Positions 10,430-19,074 of a stretch of DNA of 64,000 bases are shown piece by piece. Made by a program: the position numbers and the translations under genes. Each line of letters opens with the position of its first letter. Positions within the stretch are counted from its first letter, which is position 1. Source of the DNA: Paenibacillus pabuli NBRC 13638 (lineage in GTDB: Bacteria > Bacillota > Bacilli > Paenibacillales > Paenibacillaceae). The stretch lies in NCBI RefSeq assembly GCF_001514495.1, contig NZ_BCNM01000003.1, positions 1-64,000 on the forward strand, read 5' to 3'. Under the pieces are notes generated by a model, which was not told the origin of the DNA, made no database searches, and was given only the letters and a program-made list of their open reading frames with translations.

Positions 10430-11113
10430 ATGAATCGACCGGATTGGTTCCAGGCGGAAGAGGCATTACAACAAATCCAAGTCATCGGAAGCGACCGGAA
10501 TGAGCTCGTGAACATCATTGGCCAGGTAGAAGGACTGAATTGTATTGGCACAGGAACAGATGCGGCGGTATTTACGTATGACGGCTTGCCGCAGTATGCC
10601 TTCAAGATGTACTCCGATCACGCCCTGGACAAATTGGAAAATGAAAAACAGGTGTATGAGCAGCTCAAGGGCTTGCCCTATTTCCCCACCTATTACGGCA
10701 GCGGCCGAAATATTCTGGTGATCAGTTTTGAGCCTGGGGATACCTTGCTGGAATGTCTTGAAAAAGGAATTCCCGTTCCCGAGCAGGTCATGCTCGACGT
10801 GGACGAAGCGCGCGAGGCCGTACGCAGCCGTGGCCTGAATCCGCGGGACATTCACCTGAAAAATGTACTTCTCCAGAATGGACGCGGGAAAGTAATTGAC
10901 GTATCGGAATACATTCAGGACGGCAATGACAACCGCTGGGAACATCTCGTCTGGGCTTACCACAATATCTATCCCCGGATCAAAGGTACGCCCATCTCTC
11001 CGCGTATGCTGCAAACGATCAAATGGGGATACAATCAACTTGACCAGGCCAATGTCAAAATGGACGACCTTTCCAAAAAGGCGAACCGATTATTCTCGAA
11101 ATTTATGAAATAA
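10430..11113 (+). CDS. Small protein-kinase-like protein (YrzF-type)
   Basis: This 227-residue protein has kinase-fold motifs. There is a glycine-rich loop region IGTGTDAAVFTYDG, a Lys in YAFKMYSDHA that would be the VAIK-type lysine, a glutamate helix (KLENEKQVYEQL), and a catalytic-loop-like NPRDIHLKNVLL followed by KVIDVSEY in place of DFG. The catalytic loop Asp and Asn are present in atypical spacing, so activity is uncertain. It resembles the short serine/threonine-kinase-like proteins of Bacillus (YrzF/YbdM type). ATG 10430 is chosen because of AAAGGAGG nine bases upstream. It stands alone, between structured element copy 1 and a terminator. Confidence 0.7.
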   Translation: MNRPDWFQAEEALQQIQVIGSDRNELVNIIGQVEGLNCIGTGTDAAVFTYDGLPQYAFKMYSDHALDKLENEKQVYEQLKGLPYFPTYYGSGRNILVISFEPGDTLLECLEKGIPVPEQVMLDVDEAREAVRSRGLNPRDIHLKNVLLQNGRGKVIDVSEYIQDGNDNRWEHLVWAYHNIYPRIKGTPISPRMLQTIKWGYNQLDQANVKMDDLSKKANRLFSKFMK

Positions 11114-11157
11114 ACCCTCTGCATACACAGATCATGTTATGTTCTGATCCCCATAAA

Positions 11158-11201
11158 ATAATCCGGATTACTGCCAGAAATGGGAGAGTATCCGGATTTT
11201 T
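11158..11201 (+). terminator. Terminator after the kinase-like gene
   Basis: AATCCGGAT (11160-11168) pairs with ATCCGGATT (11190-11198), followed by T5. Confidence 0.8.
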
Positions 11202-11228
11202 GTTTGTACGGAGATAACGCTGAGTCTG

Positions 11229-12116
11229 CTATTTCAGTCGCCCTTGGGAAGGGGTCATGCCCTTGTATTGTTTATACAGCTTCGTAAAATAATTGGCATT
11301 CTCGCAGCCAACCCGGGCGGCGATCTCGGTAATGGTCAGGCTGCTCTCCTGCAGCAGCTGTTCTGCTATAGTCATACGGCATCCGTTCACATATTCCACG
11401 AAGGTACGTCCGGTCAGTTTTTTAAACATTTTGCAAAAATGATAGGTGTTTAGCCCCACCTGACCGGCTGCTTCGGTAACAGACATTTTCTCCGTGGGCT
11501 CGGCTTCAATCTGCTCGATCAATTGCTTGAACCGCTCCCGATTGGGGAAGTATGATCCGGCCGTTTTGTCTGGAAGTTGCAGTGGCATAAATGTACGGGC
11601 AAGCAGCGTGAACAATGCATGCAGCTTCGATTTTACAACGAGTTGGTAGGCTGGTGGCTGTAATGCCATCTCTTCCACGGCTTCGTTCAACAGGGAATAA
11701 TAGCCTTGGCAAATGGCATCCTGCTCCACCGGTTTCACCGGAAATCTAACCCTTCCCTCCAAATAGGGAGCCACATATTTCAAATGAACGGGATCATGCG
11801 TAAAATCATGAAACAGTGCAGGATTGACCACGATCGAATCATAATGTACATCTCCATCTTCCAGTGCATATCCCACGTGTAATGCGCCTCCAGGTATTAT
11901 AATGACCTCACCTGCGTGAGCCACATAAGGCCTGCTGTCGATATGAAATTGTGCACTTCCCTGTCGCATGACGATCAGTTCAAAGTGCTCATGCCAGTGC
12001 AAGTATAAAATGCACTCTTCCGTCTTCATTTCCCGACAACGGTTTTGGAATAATTGAAACGGGTACGATTTATGGTCAATACGGGTATTTTCGTGAAGCG
12101 CTTTCAGATCCAGCAC
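11229..12116 (-). CDS. AraC-family transcriptional regulator
   Basis: This 295-residue regulator has an N-terminal cupin-like ligand domain (HWHEHFELIVMRQG, then AGEVIIIPGGALH, about 38-85). The C-terminal pair of AraC helix-turn-helix motifs (VTEAAGQVGLNTYHFCKMFKKLTG and ITEIAARVGCENANYFTKLYKQYKG) fills residues ~195-293. Translation starts at GTG 12116, which follows AGGAGGGG. It is divergent from the isomerase-dehydrogenase pair at 12246-14264 and probably controls it in response to a sugar or polyol. The ligand is unknown. Confidence 0.9.
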   Translation of the reverse strand: MLDLKALHENTRIDHKSYPFQLFQNRCREMKTEECILYLHWHEHFELIVMRQGSAQFHIDSRPYVAHAGEVIIIPGGALHVGYALEDGDVHYDSIVVNPALFHDFTHDPVHLKYVAPYLEGRVRFPVKPVEQDAICQGYYSLLNEAVEEMALQPPAYQLVVKSKLHALFTLLARTFMPLQLPDKTAGSYFPNRERFKQLIEQIEAEPTEKMSVTEAAGQVGLNTYHFCKMFKKLTGRTFVEYVNGCRMTIAEQLLQESSLTITEIAARVGCENANYFTKLYKQYKGMTPSQGRLK

Positions 12117-12191
12117 GACGTCTATCCCCTCCTCACAAGATCCGACTAATATTGCACAAGATTGTATAGAGCCATCCCGTAGATGCCCGGC

Positions 12192-12197
12192 TATAAT
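12192..12197 (+). promoter_or_regulatory. Candidate -10 element of the isomerase-dehydrogenase operon
   Basis: A perfect TATAAT lies 49 bases before the isomerase ATG. No good -35 is found at 16-18 bases, which suits an AraC-activated promoter in this 129-base divergent gap. Confidence 0.4.
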
Positions 12198-12245
12198 GAG
12201 TGTGTCACGAAGTACTATAAGCCAATATTGGAGTGAAATACAACC

Positions 12246-13133
12246 ATGAATAATCCGTTACGCATAGGCACCCTTGTAGGGGGGCACGACGCAGTCCGCG
12301 TCATTCCACAGATCATGAAACATGGCTTCGAATCATTTAATCTGACTTTCTGGCAAACGACTGGTGATCTGGATCTGGCCGAAACAGCCAAACGTGTTCG
12401 TGAAATCGTAGACGAACAAGGCATTGTCATCTCTGCCGTAAGTGTATTTGGCAATCCGCTAACCGGAACAGGGGATAATGCCGATACACTGGCCAGCTGG
12501 GAACGGGTTATTGATCATGCCCAGCTCTTCGGAGCGGATATTGTCTCCGGGTTCACCGGAAGACTAACCGATCAGCCGATTGACCAATCGATTCCAAGGT
12601 TCAAGGAAGTGTTTGGAGAATTGGCTCGCCGGGCAGCGGACCGGGGTGTACGCATTGCTTTTGAGAATTGTGATATGGGTGGTACATGGCAGACGGGCGA
12701 TTGGAATATTGCACATAATCCGACGGCCTGGGAGATGATGTTCAATGCGGTTCCCGATGAAAATATGGGATTGGAATGGGAGCCATGCCATCAGATGTCC
12801 AGCCTGATCGACCCGATTCCTCAGCTGCGCAAGTGGGCTAATAAAGTGTTCCACGTACACGGCAAAGATGCCACGATTGCCTGGGATATCGTCAAGGAAT
12901 ATGGCGTGCACGGCCCGCGTGAATTCGTATGGCACCGCACGCCCGGGTTCGGGGATACCAACTGGTCTGATATTATTACCATTTTGCGTCAAAACGGGTA
13001 TCAGGGAACGATTGATATTGAAGGCTGGCATGACCCTGTCTACAAAGATGAACTCGAAATGACCGGACAGGTGCATGCACTAAACTATTTGAAACAATGC
13101 CGTGGTGGGGATTTTGTACCGAATCCGGTATAG
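12246..13133 (+). CDS. Sugar phosphate isomerase/epimerase (TIM barrel)
   Basis: This 295-residue protein belongs to the xylose-isomerase-like TIM-barrel superfamily. Candidate metal ligands are visible at the ends of successive strands: Glu in IAFENCDMGG, Glu/His in MGLEWEPCHQM, His in VFHVHGKD, and Glu in IDIEGWHD. The family isomerises or epimerises keto/aldo sugars or inositol derivatives. The exact substrate cannot be read from sequence. It is followed after 75 bases by a Gfo/Idh/MocA dehydrogenase, a pairing common in inositol and unusual-sugar catabolism. Both lie opposite an AraC regulator. The start is ATG 12246, with GGAG 12 bases upstream. Confidence 0.88.
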   Translation: MNNPLRIGTLVGGHDAVRVIPQIMKHGFESFNLTFWQTTGDLDLAETAKRVREIVDEQGIVISAVSVFGNPLTGTGDNADTLASWERVIDHAQLFGADIVSGFTGRLTDQPIDQSIPRFKEVFGELARRAADRGVRIAFENCDMGGTWQTGDWNIAHNPTAWEMMFNAVPDENMGLEWEPCHQMSSLIDPIPQLRKWANKVFHVHGKDATIAWDIVKEYGVHGPREFVWHRTPGFGDTNWSDIITILRQNGYQGTIDIEGWHDPVYKDELEMTGQVHALNYLKQCRGGDFVPNPV

Positions 13134-13208
13134 AAATGGGATCGCACTAAGTTACATGATATCTACCCGCACAAGCATAGAAAATGAGAAGCACAAGGAG
13201 ATGATAGG

Positions 13209-14264
13209 ATGAGTCATCCTTATCGGGTAGTTGTGGCAGGCTGTGGGGCCATGTCTAACACCTGGGTCGATTACGCCATGCAAAGGCCGGACACTGAAAT
13301 TGTAGGGCTTGTCGATCTATATGAACAGACTGCTGCCGCACTCGCTGCGCGGCACGGTCTCTCCTGTCCCACGTTTACAGATATCAGTGAGGCCATTCGA
13401 GCAACGGATGCCAATATTGTATTTGATGTCACGATTCCAGCAAGTCATCACAGCATTGCCATGACAGCGTTACAACAAGGATGTCATGTATTTGGCGAAA
13501 AGCCGCTGGCGGAATCCTTCTCCGACTGTGAAGATATTGTTCAGACTGCACGCCGTACGGGCAATATTCAGGCTGTGATGCAGAATCGCCGTTTCGATCC
13601 GCGCATTCGCGCTTACCGGCAGTTGATCTCGGAAGGAGCAATTGGTCAGGTCGGTTATGCGGGTGCAGACTTCTTTCTTGGACCCCATTTCGGTGGCTTC
13701 CGTGACCTGATGGATAGTCCACTGCTGCTGGATATGGCAATACATACCTTCGACCAGGCCCGTTATATTCTCGGTGCGAATCCGGTCTCGGTGTACTGCC
13801 ACGAATTCAACCCTCCAGGGTCGTGGTATAAGGGTAACGCGATGGCCTTATGCATCTTTGAAATGTCCGATGGCTCGGTGTTTGACTATCGCGGCTCCTG
13901 GTGCACCGAAGGTGTGCCTACGTCATGGGAAGCATCCTGGCGCGTAACCGGAGAAAAAGGAACCGCCATCTGGGATGGGCATGATGATATTTATGCTGAA
14001 GTTGTCTCTGCTCAGCATCTGGATGCGGAAGGCAAACCATCCTTTTTCCAACCGTGTGAGCGGATCGAAGCAGAGCAGCCTGTCATGGAGAAAACAGGGC
14101 ATCATGGCTGCCTCGAAGACATGTTCGCTGCGCTGGAATCCGGACAGCTACCTGAGACCGATTGCAGCGACAACCAGTTCAGCATGGCCATGGTCCTTGC
14201 ATCCCTCGAAAGTGCCCGCACAGGTCAAAAGGTGTTCATTGCAGATCTGCTGAAGACTGTATAG
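13209..14264 (+). CDS. Gfo/Idh/MocA-family oxidoreductase
   Basis: This 351-residue NAD(P)-dependent dehydrogenase has an N-terminal Rossmann fold with a glycine motif (VVVAGCGAMSNTW, residues ~6-18). It has the family EKP motif in HVFGEKPLAES near residue 97, and a C-terminal alpha/beta substrate domain. Members oxidise hydroxyl groups of sugars or inositols. Its position behind the TIM-barrel isomerase suggests consecutive steps of one pathway. AAGGAG lies nine bases before the ATG, and a strong terminator follows. The specific substrate is not inferable. Confidence 0.9.
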   Translation: MSHPYRVVVAGCGAMSNTWVDYAMQRPDTEIVGLVDLYEQTAAALAARHGLSCPTFTDISEAIRATDANIVFDVTIPASHHSIAMTALQQGCHVFGEKPLAESFSDCEDIVQTARRTGNIQAVMQNRRFDPRIRAYRQLISEGAIGQVGYAGADFFLGPHFGGFRDLMDSPLLLDMAIHTFDQARYILGANPVSVYCHEFNPPGSWYKGNAMALCIFEMSDGSVFDYRGSWCTEGVPTSWEASWRVTGEKGTAIWDGHDDIYAEVVSAQHLDAEGKPSFFQPCERIEAEQPVMEKTGHHGCLEDMFAALESGQLPETDCSDNQFSMAMVLASLESARTGQKVFIADLLKTV

Positions 14265-14292
14265 TGTTGAGTTCTTCATTTCCTAACAAGCC

Positions 14293-14331
14293 AAGCCCAA
14301 ACTGCGAATCTTCTGCAGTTTGGGCTTTTTG
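14293..14331 (+). terminator. Terminator of the isomerase-dehydrogenase operon
   Basis: AAGCCCAAACTGC (14293-14305) pairs perfectly with GCAGTTTGGGCTT (14315-14327), followed by a T run. Confidence 0.92.
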
Positions 14332-14353
14332 TCTGCTTACTCTTCTATTCTAG

Positions 14354-14565
14354 AAATGATGTAGGCAAAAAAATGTCATGCCAAATAGCAAACGCAGTGC
14401 AGGGGACGAAATCGATTCTGGAGAAACGAAGTGCTCGCCTTTATCACCGGATTTCGACTTTGCAAAAGGCGATCAGGAAATCCGGTGATAACAGCGATCG
14501 AAAGAACGATTCGTAACCGGAACGGCTGCTTTGCAGGCAGTTATTTTTTTGAACTTACATCATTT
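14354..14565. repeat. Structured intergenic palindromic element, copy 2
   Basis: The outer arms AAATGATGTA (14354-14363) and TACATCATTT (14556-14565) are perfect complements but differ in sequence from the arms of copies 1 and 3. GCAAACGCAG near 14388 pairs with CTGCTTTGC near 14527. The central stem TTATCACCGGATTTC (14441-14455) pairs perfectly with GAAATCCGGTGATAA (14477-14491). The conserved ATAACAGCGAT word follows. The element fills the gap between two convergent genes, and its right arm touches the stop codon of the GH125 gene. Confidence 0.75.
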
Positions 14566-15884
14566 TATAGAATTCCTTTTTTCAGGGCCTTGTACACAAG
14601 CTGCGAGAATAGGCTATTAGACCAGGCAAACCAGGGCCTTGTGAACGTGTTCGGATCATCCGAATGAAAACCTTCATGCATATACCCGGTACCTGCATCC
14701 GTGTTCTCCAGCAGATCAATCATCTCCAGCATTTCCTTATCATTATCTGCGGTCAGACCCTGCATGGACAGCGCCATATGCCAGATGTATCCGGGCGGAG
14801 TATGGGGGCTGCCGATGCCTTTGGCTGCTTGTCCTTCATAATAGAACGGATTTTCCTTGCTCAAAATAAAGCGGCGTGTATTCTGGTACACGATATCCTC
14901 GGTGGATGCATACTCCAAATACGGAATGGACATAAGTCCCGGGGTACCTGCATCATCCATTAGGCAAAAGTTGCCGTAACCATCCGTCTCATACGCATAA
15001 ATCTGCCCATACTCGGGGTGACGGTAAGTACCATATAAGGAAATACCATGTCGTATTTCTTCTTCCAGATGAGCCATCTCGCTGACCAGCTTCTCATCTC
15101 GAAATACCCACCTTGCAATCTCCCCCATTTGGCGCAAAGTCACCGCTGCGAACATATTTGCCGGAATATTATAATGAAAATCACATGCATCATCACTGGG
15201 ACGAAATCCGGACCAGATCATCCCGGTATAGTTGACCGGCATCCCCAATCCTTCGTTGCGGAGCGTATCATGGGCTGGACAATTCCGGCGCATGAATCGA
15301 TATGGCGACTGCTCGCCATGGCGCTGCTCCGTTTTCCACAGACTGACTACGCTCTCCATTACCCTCTTGAAACGCTCGTCAAATATATCCGTCAATTCCG
15401 TCTCACGCCAATACGCATAGGCGAGCCGCATGGAGAAACAAAGTGAATCCAGCTCAAACTTGCGTTCCCACACCCAAGGCGACATCTCTGTCTCATCATT
15501 CGCATCCCAGTGCCAGCCATTAGCCGTTTCGTTGAACGCATTGGCATAGATATCGATGTCCGCATAGAACGTATGCCGTTTGATCAGCCCCCCAATGATC
15601 CGCTGCAGCTGTTCGTCTTCCTTCGCAAGCGGAACGTAGTGCATCACCTGCTCCACGGAATCACGCAGCCACATGGCCGGGATATCCCCTGTAATAACAA
15701 AGGTTGTCCCATCATCCAATAGCTTTGTCGTCGTTTCCAGCGTGTTGGGAAAACAGTTACGGAACTGTGCCAGCAATCTGGGTCTATGCTGCAGTCTTTC
15801 CTCAGCCTCGGTGAGAATGTTCTGCACAGCTTCCGGCAACTCCAGATGCGGCATGGGGATTTTCGGTAATCTGAACTGATCCAT
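14565..15884 (-). CDS. Glycoside hydrolase family 125 (exo-alpha-1,6-mannosidase)
   Basis: This 439-residue enzyme shows GH125 signatures: GDIPAMWLRDSVEQV near residue 80; NGWHWDANDETEMSPWVWERKFELDSL; GFRPSDDACDFHYNIPANMFA; GYIWHMALSMQGL; and a closing TFTRPWFAWSNSLFSQLV. GH125 enzymes are metal-independent, inverting and remove alpha-1,6-linked mannose from N-glycan or mannan fragments. No signal peptide is present, so it probably acts on imported oligosaccharides in the cytoplasm. I choose ATG 15884, which has AAGGAGA nine bases upstream; the longer frame begins at a TTG without such a site. It is divergent from a LacI regulator that likely controls it. Confidence 0.9.
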   Translation of the reverse strand: MDQFRLPKIPMPHLELPEAVQNILTEAEERLQHRPRLLAQFRNCFPNTLETTTKLLDDGTTFVITGDIPAMWLRDSVEQVMHYVPLAKEDEQLQRIIGGLIKRHTFYADIDIYANAFNETANGWHWDANDETEMSPWVWERKFELDSLCFSMRLAYAYWRETELTDIFDERFKRVMESVVSLWKTEQRHGEQSPYRFMRRNCPAHDTLRNEGLGMPVNYTGMIWSGFRPSDDACDFHYNIPANMFAAVTLRQMGEIARWVFRDEKLVSEMAHLEEEIRHGISLYGTYRHPEYGQIYAYETDGYGNFCLMDDAGTPGLMSIPYLEYASTEDIVYQNTRRFILSKENPFYYEGQAAKGIGSPHTPPGYIWHMALSMQGLTADNDKEMLEMIDLLENTDAGTGYMHEGFHSDDPNTFTRPWFAWSNSLFSQLVYKALKKGIL

Positions 15885-15979
15885 GGATGTCGTCTCCTTC
15901 AAATGAAAGTTTTCCATATTGGTTTGCATCGTTTCATTCAATGATTTGTGCCATGTTGTTATTTTCGTTATGATAAATT

Positions 15980-15995
15980 ATAATAACATTATTAT
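15980..15995. promoter_or_regulatory. AT-rich palindrome, candidate LacI-family operator
   Basis: ATAATAA-CA-TTATTAT is a perfect inverted repeat with a two-base centre in the divergent region between the GH125 gene and the LacI-type regulator. LacI-family operators are usually even-centred palindromes of this size, though the centre is more often CG. Confidence 0.35.
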
Positions 15996-16074
15996 TTGTA
16001 AGTGTACTGTGCCCGAAGATGATCGTCAATTGGCAAGGACTGCTTAAACCCAAATAAATAATTTAAACTGAGTA

Positions 16075-16222
16075 TTTACACGATAACGGAGAGGCAGAAA
16101 AAATCTGGACAAGCAACGCGTTCGCCTTTATCCCCGGATTTTCCCTTTATATAAGGGATTAGAAAAAGTCTGGGGATAACAGCGATCAGAAGATTGTTCT
16201 GCTGGCAGTGATCTAGTGTAAA
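16075..16222. repeat. Structured intergenic palindromic element, copy 3
   Basis: TTTACAC (16075-16081) and GTGTAAA (16216-16222) are perfect outer arms, extended outward by weaker complementarity. GCAGAAAAAATCT (from 16095) opposes AGATTGTTCTGC. The central stem TTATCCCC (16128-16135) pairs with GGGGATAA (16172-16179). Compared with copy 2 an A-T pair has become C-G, a compensatory change. The element ends about 45 bases before the LacI-type gene. Confidence 0.75.
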
Positions 16223-16266
16223 ATCATTCGTTCAACTTGTATAGTTACATATGAAGGAGTAATGAA

Positions 16267-17325
16267 ATGTCACGTAAAGTATCCATCCAGTCGCTGGCTG
16301 ACCAGCTTGGATTATCCAAATATGCCGTCTCCCGTGCACTTAGCGGCAAGACAGGTGTCAGCGAAGCGACACGCGCCCGTGTGCTGGAATTAGCACGTGC
16401 CTTGGGATATCGCCAAAGCACCCCAGGAAGCAGTACTGTTCCTACTACAATCCACGCAGAACAATCCGAGCCCCCATTTGCTCTCATCTGCATGAATCAG
16501 CTCAACCGGGGGGAGCCCCACTACTGGCAGCGCGTCCTCTCCGGCATGATCTCTGCCTGTAATGAAAGAGGGTGGCATCATGCCATTGTATCTCCCTCTC
16601 TGGGAGTCGCTGATGAACACACGCCGCCAGAACGGGCCATCGCTCCCCACTTGGACTGGGAACGTTGTGCAGGAGTCATCGCCATGGGAGCTTTCCCTCA
16701 TGCGATCCTGCAACGACTGGCTCAGACAGGCCGCCCCATTGTACTCGTAGATCATCAGGAGCCACTGTTGAACTGTGATACCATCAGCCATGATAATCTG
16801 GAAGCAGGCATTACTGTGGCGAGATACTTAATGTCGATGCAGTGCCGCCGCATCGGTCTGATTACGGATGATGGCCGGGCTGCCAGCTTTGCGCAGCGGA
16901 AGATCGGCATCGAACTGGCCTTGAACCATTTTCACGCAGACAGCAGTCGTATGACCACGTTCAGAGAATGGAATATTCCTTATGAGAACGGCGAATGGAT
17001 TGACCAATTGGCTGCCACCATCCAAAACATGCCGGACGACGAACGGCCCGATGCCTGGATTGGCGTCAATGATGATATCGCCTTGCAGTGGATGAATAAG
17101 TTGCAGGAAATGGGATTCTCCACACCTGAGGATTGCCTTGTCATCGGTATAGACAATGTGCATGCCTCCGCTGCATCATCCCCGCCCCTGACCACGGTCA
17201 ACCTCTGCAAAGAGGAACTCGGTCAGCGTGCAATCGAAGCTTTGCAGCGCAGGATTGAACGCCCAGGTACACCGAAGGAAACGGTCATGTTATCGACTAC
17301 TTTGATTCCAAGGGAATCGGCGTAA
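16267..17325 (+). CDS. LacI-family transcriptional regulator
   Basis: This 352-residue regulator begins with a canonical LacI helix-turn-helix and hinge (SIQSLADQLGLSKYAVSRALSGKTGVSEATRARV, residues 5-40). A periplasmic-binding-protein-like effector domain follows, ending at a DNVHASAASSPPLTTV motif typical of the family. The start is ATG 16267 with GAAGGAG 12 bases upstream. It is divergent from the GH125 mannosidase gene and is the natural candidate to repress that gene until a mannose-containing ligand appears; this is inferred from gene order. Confidence 0.92.
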   Translation: MSRKVSIQSLADQLGLSKYAVSRALSGKTGVSEATRARVLELARALGYRQSTPGSSTVPTTIHAEQSEPPFALICMNQLNRGEPHYWQRVLSGMISACNERGWHHAIVSPSLGVADEHTPPERAIAPHLDWERCAGVIAMGAFPHAILQRLAQTGRPIVLVDHQEPLLNCDTISHDNLEAGITVARYLMSMQCRRIGLITDDGRAASFAQRKIGIELALNHFHADSSRMTTFREWNIPYENGEWIDQLAATIQNMPDDERPDAWIGVNDDIALQWMNKLQEMGFSTPEDCLVIGIDNVHASAASSPPLTTVNLCKEELGQRAIEALQRRIERPGTPKETVMLSTTLIPRESA

Positions 17326-17384
17326 TCAATGTGGGCGACTTTTCTTAGCATCAGTACAATTTAACTTAACTTATTGCATACCAA

Positions 17385-17417
17385 AAAGGCCTCGCATGTT
17401 ATTATGCGAGGCCTTTC
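17385..17417. terminator. Bidirectional terminator between LacI-type gene and anti-sigma gene
   Basis: AAAGGCCTCGCAT pairs with ATGCGAGGCCTTT around a GTTATT loop. It serves convergent transcripts. Confidence 0.88.
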
Positions 17418-17475
17418 ATCACTATCTTATGATTCATCCAAGCTTATTCCGTTCCGTTCTTGGCATTCATAACTG

Positions 17476-19074
17476 TTATTTCTGCCAAGGCAGGCTTGCA
17501 TACGACGGAAGATCCACTTCCCAATTCACATCACGGTACTCTCGGTTAACTACGGTTCTTTTTAAGGTGAATTTTGTTCCATTTTCTTTGTAAAAACCAC
17601 GGATGACCAATTTCAGATTGTCTGCAACGTATTCTCCGTTATTATTAGGCTGGCCTGGAAAACCGATTACTTGAACAGGATACTCTTTTCCTTTCGAATC
17701 TACGGCCACCCAGTGATCGCCATTAAAAGCATTTCGGAAAGTCCCAGCTCCCTCCAAGACAAGTGAGTAGTTTTTGTCATAGGATTCCCATACCGGTTTG
17801 TAATTGAAATCAGAAAATAAAATTTCATCTCCATATTGTTCAAATTGCAGTACGTAGGTGTAAATTTCAGCATCCTTACGCATCTTTTCCAGATCTACTT
17901 CCACGGACTTCTCCTCCCGCGCCGGGATGGTGTAGCCATCTAGAATAAAGCGAATCTTCTTCGCATCCACCGTAACATAAGCAGGGTCCCATGTCTCAGA
18001 AAGCTTCATTTGACCATCATTATTCTCACTCAGTCTACTCATATCTCGGAGCCGGAATTTGGCTTGACGGGCATTGGGTCTCCTCTCGTTAAAAATTCGA
18101 TACTCATTCGTTTCCGGGATTTCGATATGATACATGATGTCCATATCTTCCGCCCAATCTTCTCCAACTTTGGCACGCAGTTGATCATCCAAACTGATGT
18201 TCATATCAAGGCGGGTCCCATTTGGCGTACGTACAAGCTGTGTCATATCCAGTTTTAAGCCCTCTGGAGTAGTGTAGGTGTTGTTCATGGGAGCCTCAAC
18301 AGCCAATGATTTGGCTTTGGTCATATCGATATTAAATTGGAAGCTCCAATCCACCGTTGTATTACTTGCTGTAATTTCTCCAGTATTAACATTATAATTA
18401 TCAGGGATTTTTAAATAACTTAATTCTCCCCGTACAAATACGTGATCTGGAATATCATCATTCAGTTGGAATACAAATCTTTGATACGTCCCACTGCTAA
18501 GCCTCGTATCTATCGCCATGGAAGCAACACTGTTCCCTTTTTCATCTGTAACATGAATTCTTCCCGCATCCGGATAAACAACTGGTATCGTGCTGCCTTC
18601 AGGATTGCTTTGTTCGGTTATAATAATAATTTGTGAACGATCCACTAGGACATCTCTAATCTTGAGCGTATACCCCTGATCTACAATTTGAATATTCGGG
18701 TTAATTACAAGACCAAGTGGCTTCAGACGTTTGTAATCGTCCGTCAGATAATGAGCTCTTACCTCTTCTGGTACAGGTATGTCGGGAAGCCGCTGATTTA
18801 CGGCATTTACCGTGGGTTGCGTGGATTTTGCTGTGTGATCCAAAGCAAACCATGCCCCTCCCACAAGAATCACAACCGCCGTCGCTGCAATCCCCGTACG
18901 GCGCATCCAGTGGGATTTGGAGGCTTTTTTCGTAAATGGATTCCCGTCTTCTGCGCTCTCCATGGTCATTCCATCCAGCTTCCGCATTACCTCATGCGTA
19001 AAATCCGCATCCGGTTCATCACGGAACAAATGCTGTCCCCACAACCGATCCTCATCATTTGGAATAGGCTTCAT
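17476..19074 (-). CDS. Anti-sigma-like membrane protein (DUF4179 type)
   Basis: This 532-residue protein has a short cytoplasmic N-terminus (residues 1-57) resembling the sigma-binding part of such anti-sigma factors. A single transmembrane helix (about 60-78, TGIAATAVVILVGGAWFAL) and a large extracytoplasmic beta-rich domain rich in immunoglobulin-like strands follow. The gene overlaps the upstream ECF sigma gene by 20 bases and has AAAGGAGG eight bases before its ATG. That gene order strongly suggests it holds the sigma factor inactive at the membrane until an envelope signal arrives. The signal is unknown. Confidence 0.82.
   Translation of the reverse strand: MKPIPNDEDRLWGQHLFRDEPDADFTHEVMRKLDGMTMESAEDGNPFTKKASKSHWMRRTGIAATAVVILVGGAWFALDHTAKSTQPTVNAVNQRLPDIPVPEEVRAHYLTDDYKRLKPLGLVINPNIQIVDQGYTLKIRDVLVDRSQIIIITEQSNPEGSTIPVVYPDAGRIHVTDEKGNSVASMAIDTRLSSGTYQRFVFQLNDDIPDHVFVRGELSYLKIPDNYNVNTGEITASNTTVDWSFQFNIDMTKAKSLAVEAPMNNTYTTPEGLKLDMTQLVRTPNGTRLDMNISLDDQLRAKVGEDWAEDMDIMYHIEIPETNEYRIFNERRPNARQAKFRLRDMSRLSENNDGQMKLSETWDPAYVTVDAKKIRFILDGYTIPAREEKSVEVDLEKMRKDAEIYTYVLQFEQYGDEILFSDFNYKPVWESYDKNYSLVLEGAGTFRNAFNGDHWVAVDSKGKEYPVQVIGFPGQPNNNGEYVADNLKLVIRGFYKENGTKFTLKRTVVNREYRDVNWEVDLPSYASLPWQK

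Noticed and set aside
10157..16222. Insertion sequences or transposase genes associated with the structured elements
   Set aside because: No transposase-like frame and no clear target duplications are visible; non-autonomous status cannot be shown from this window alone.
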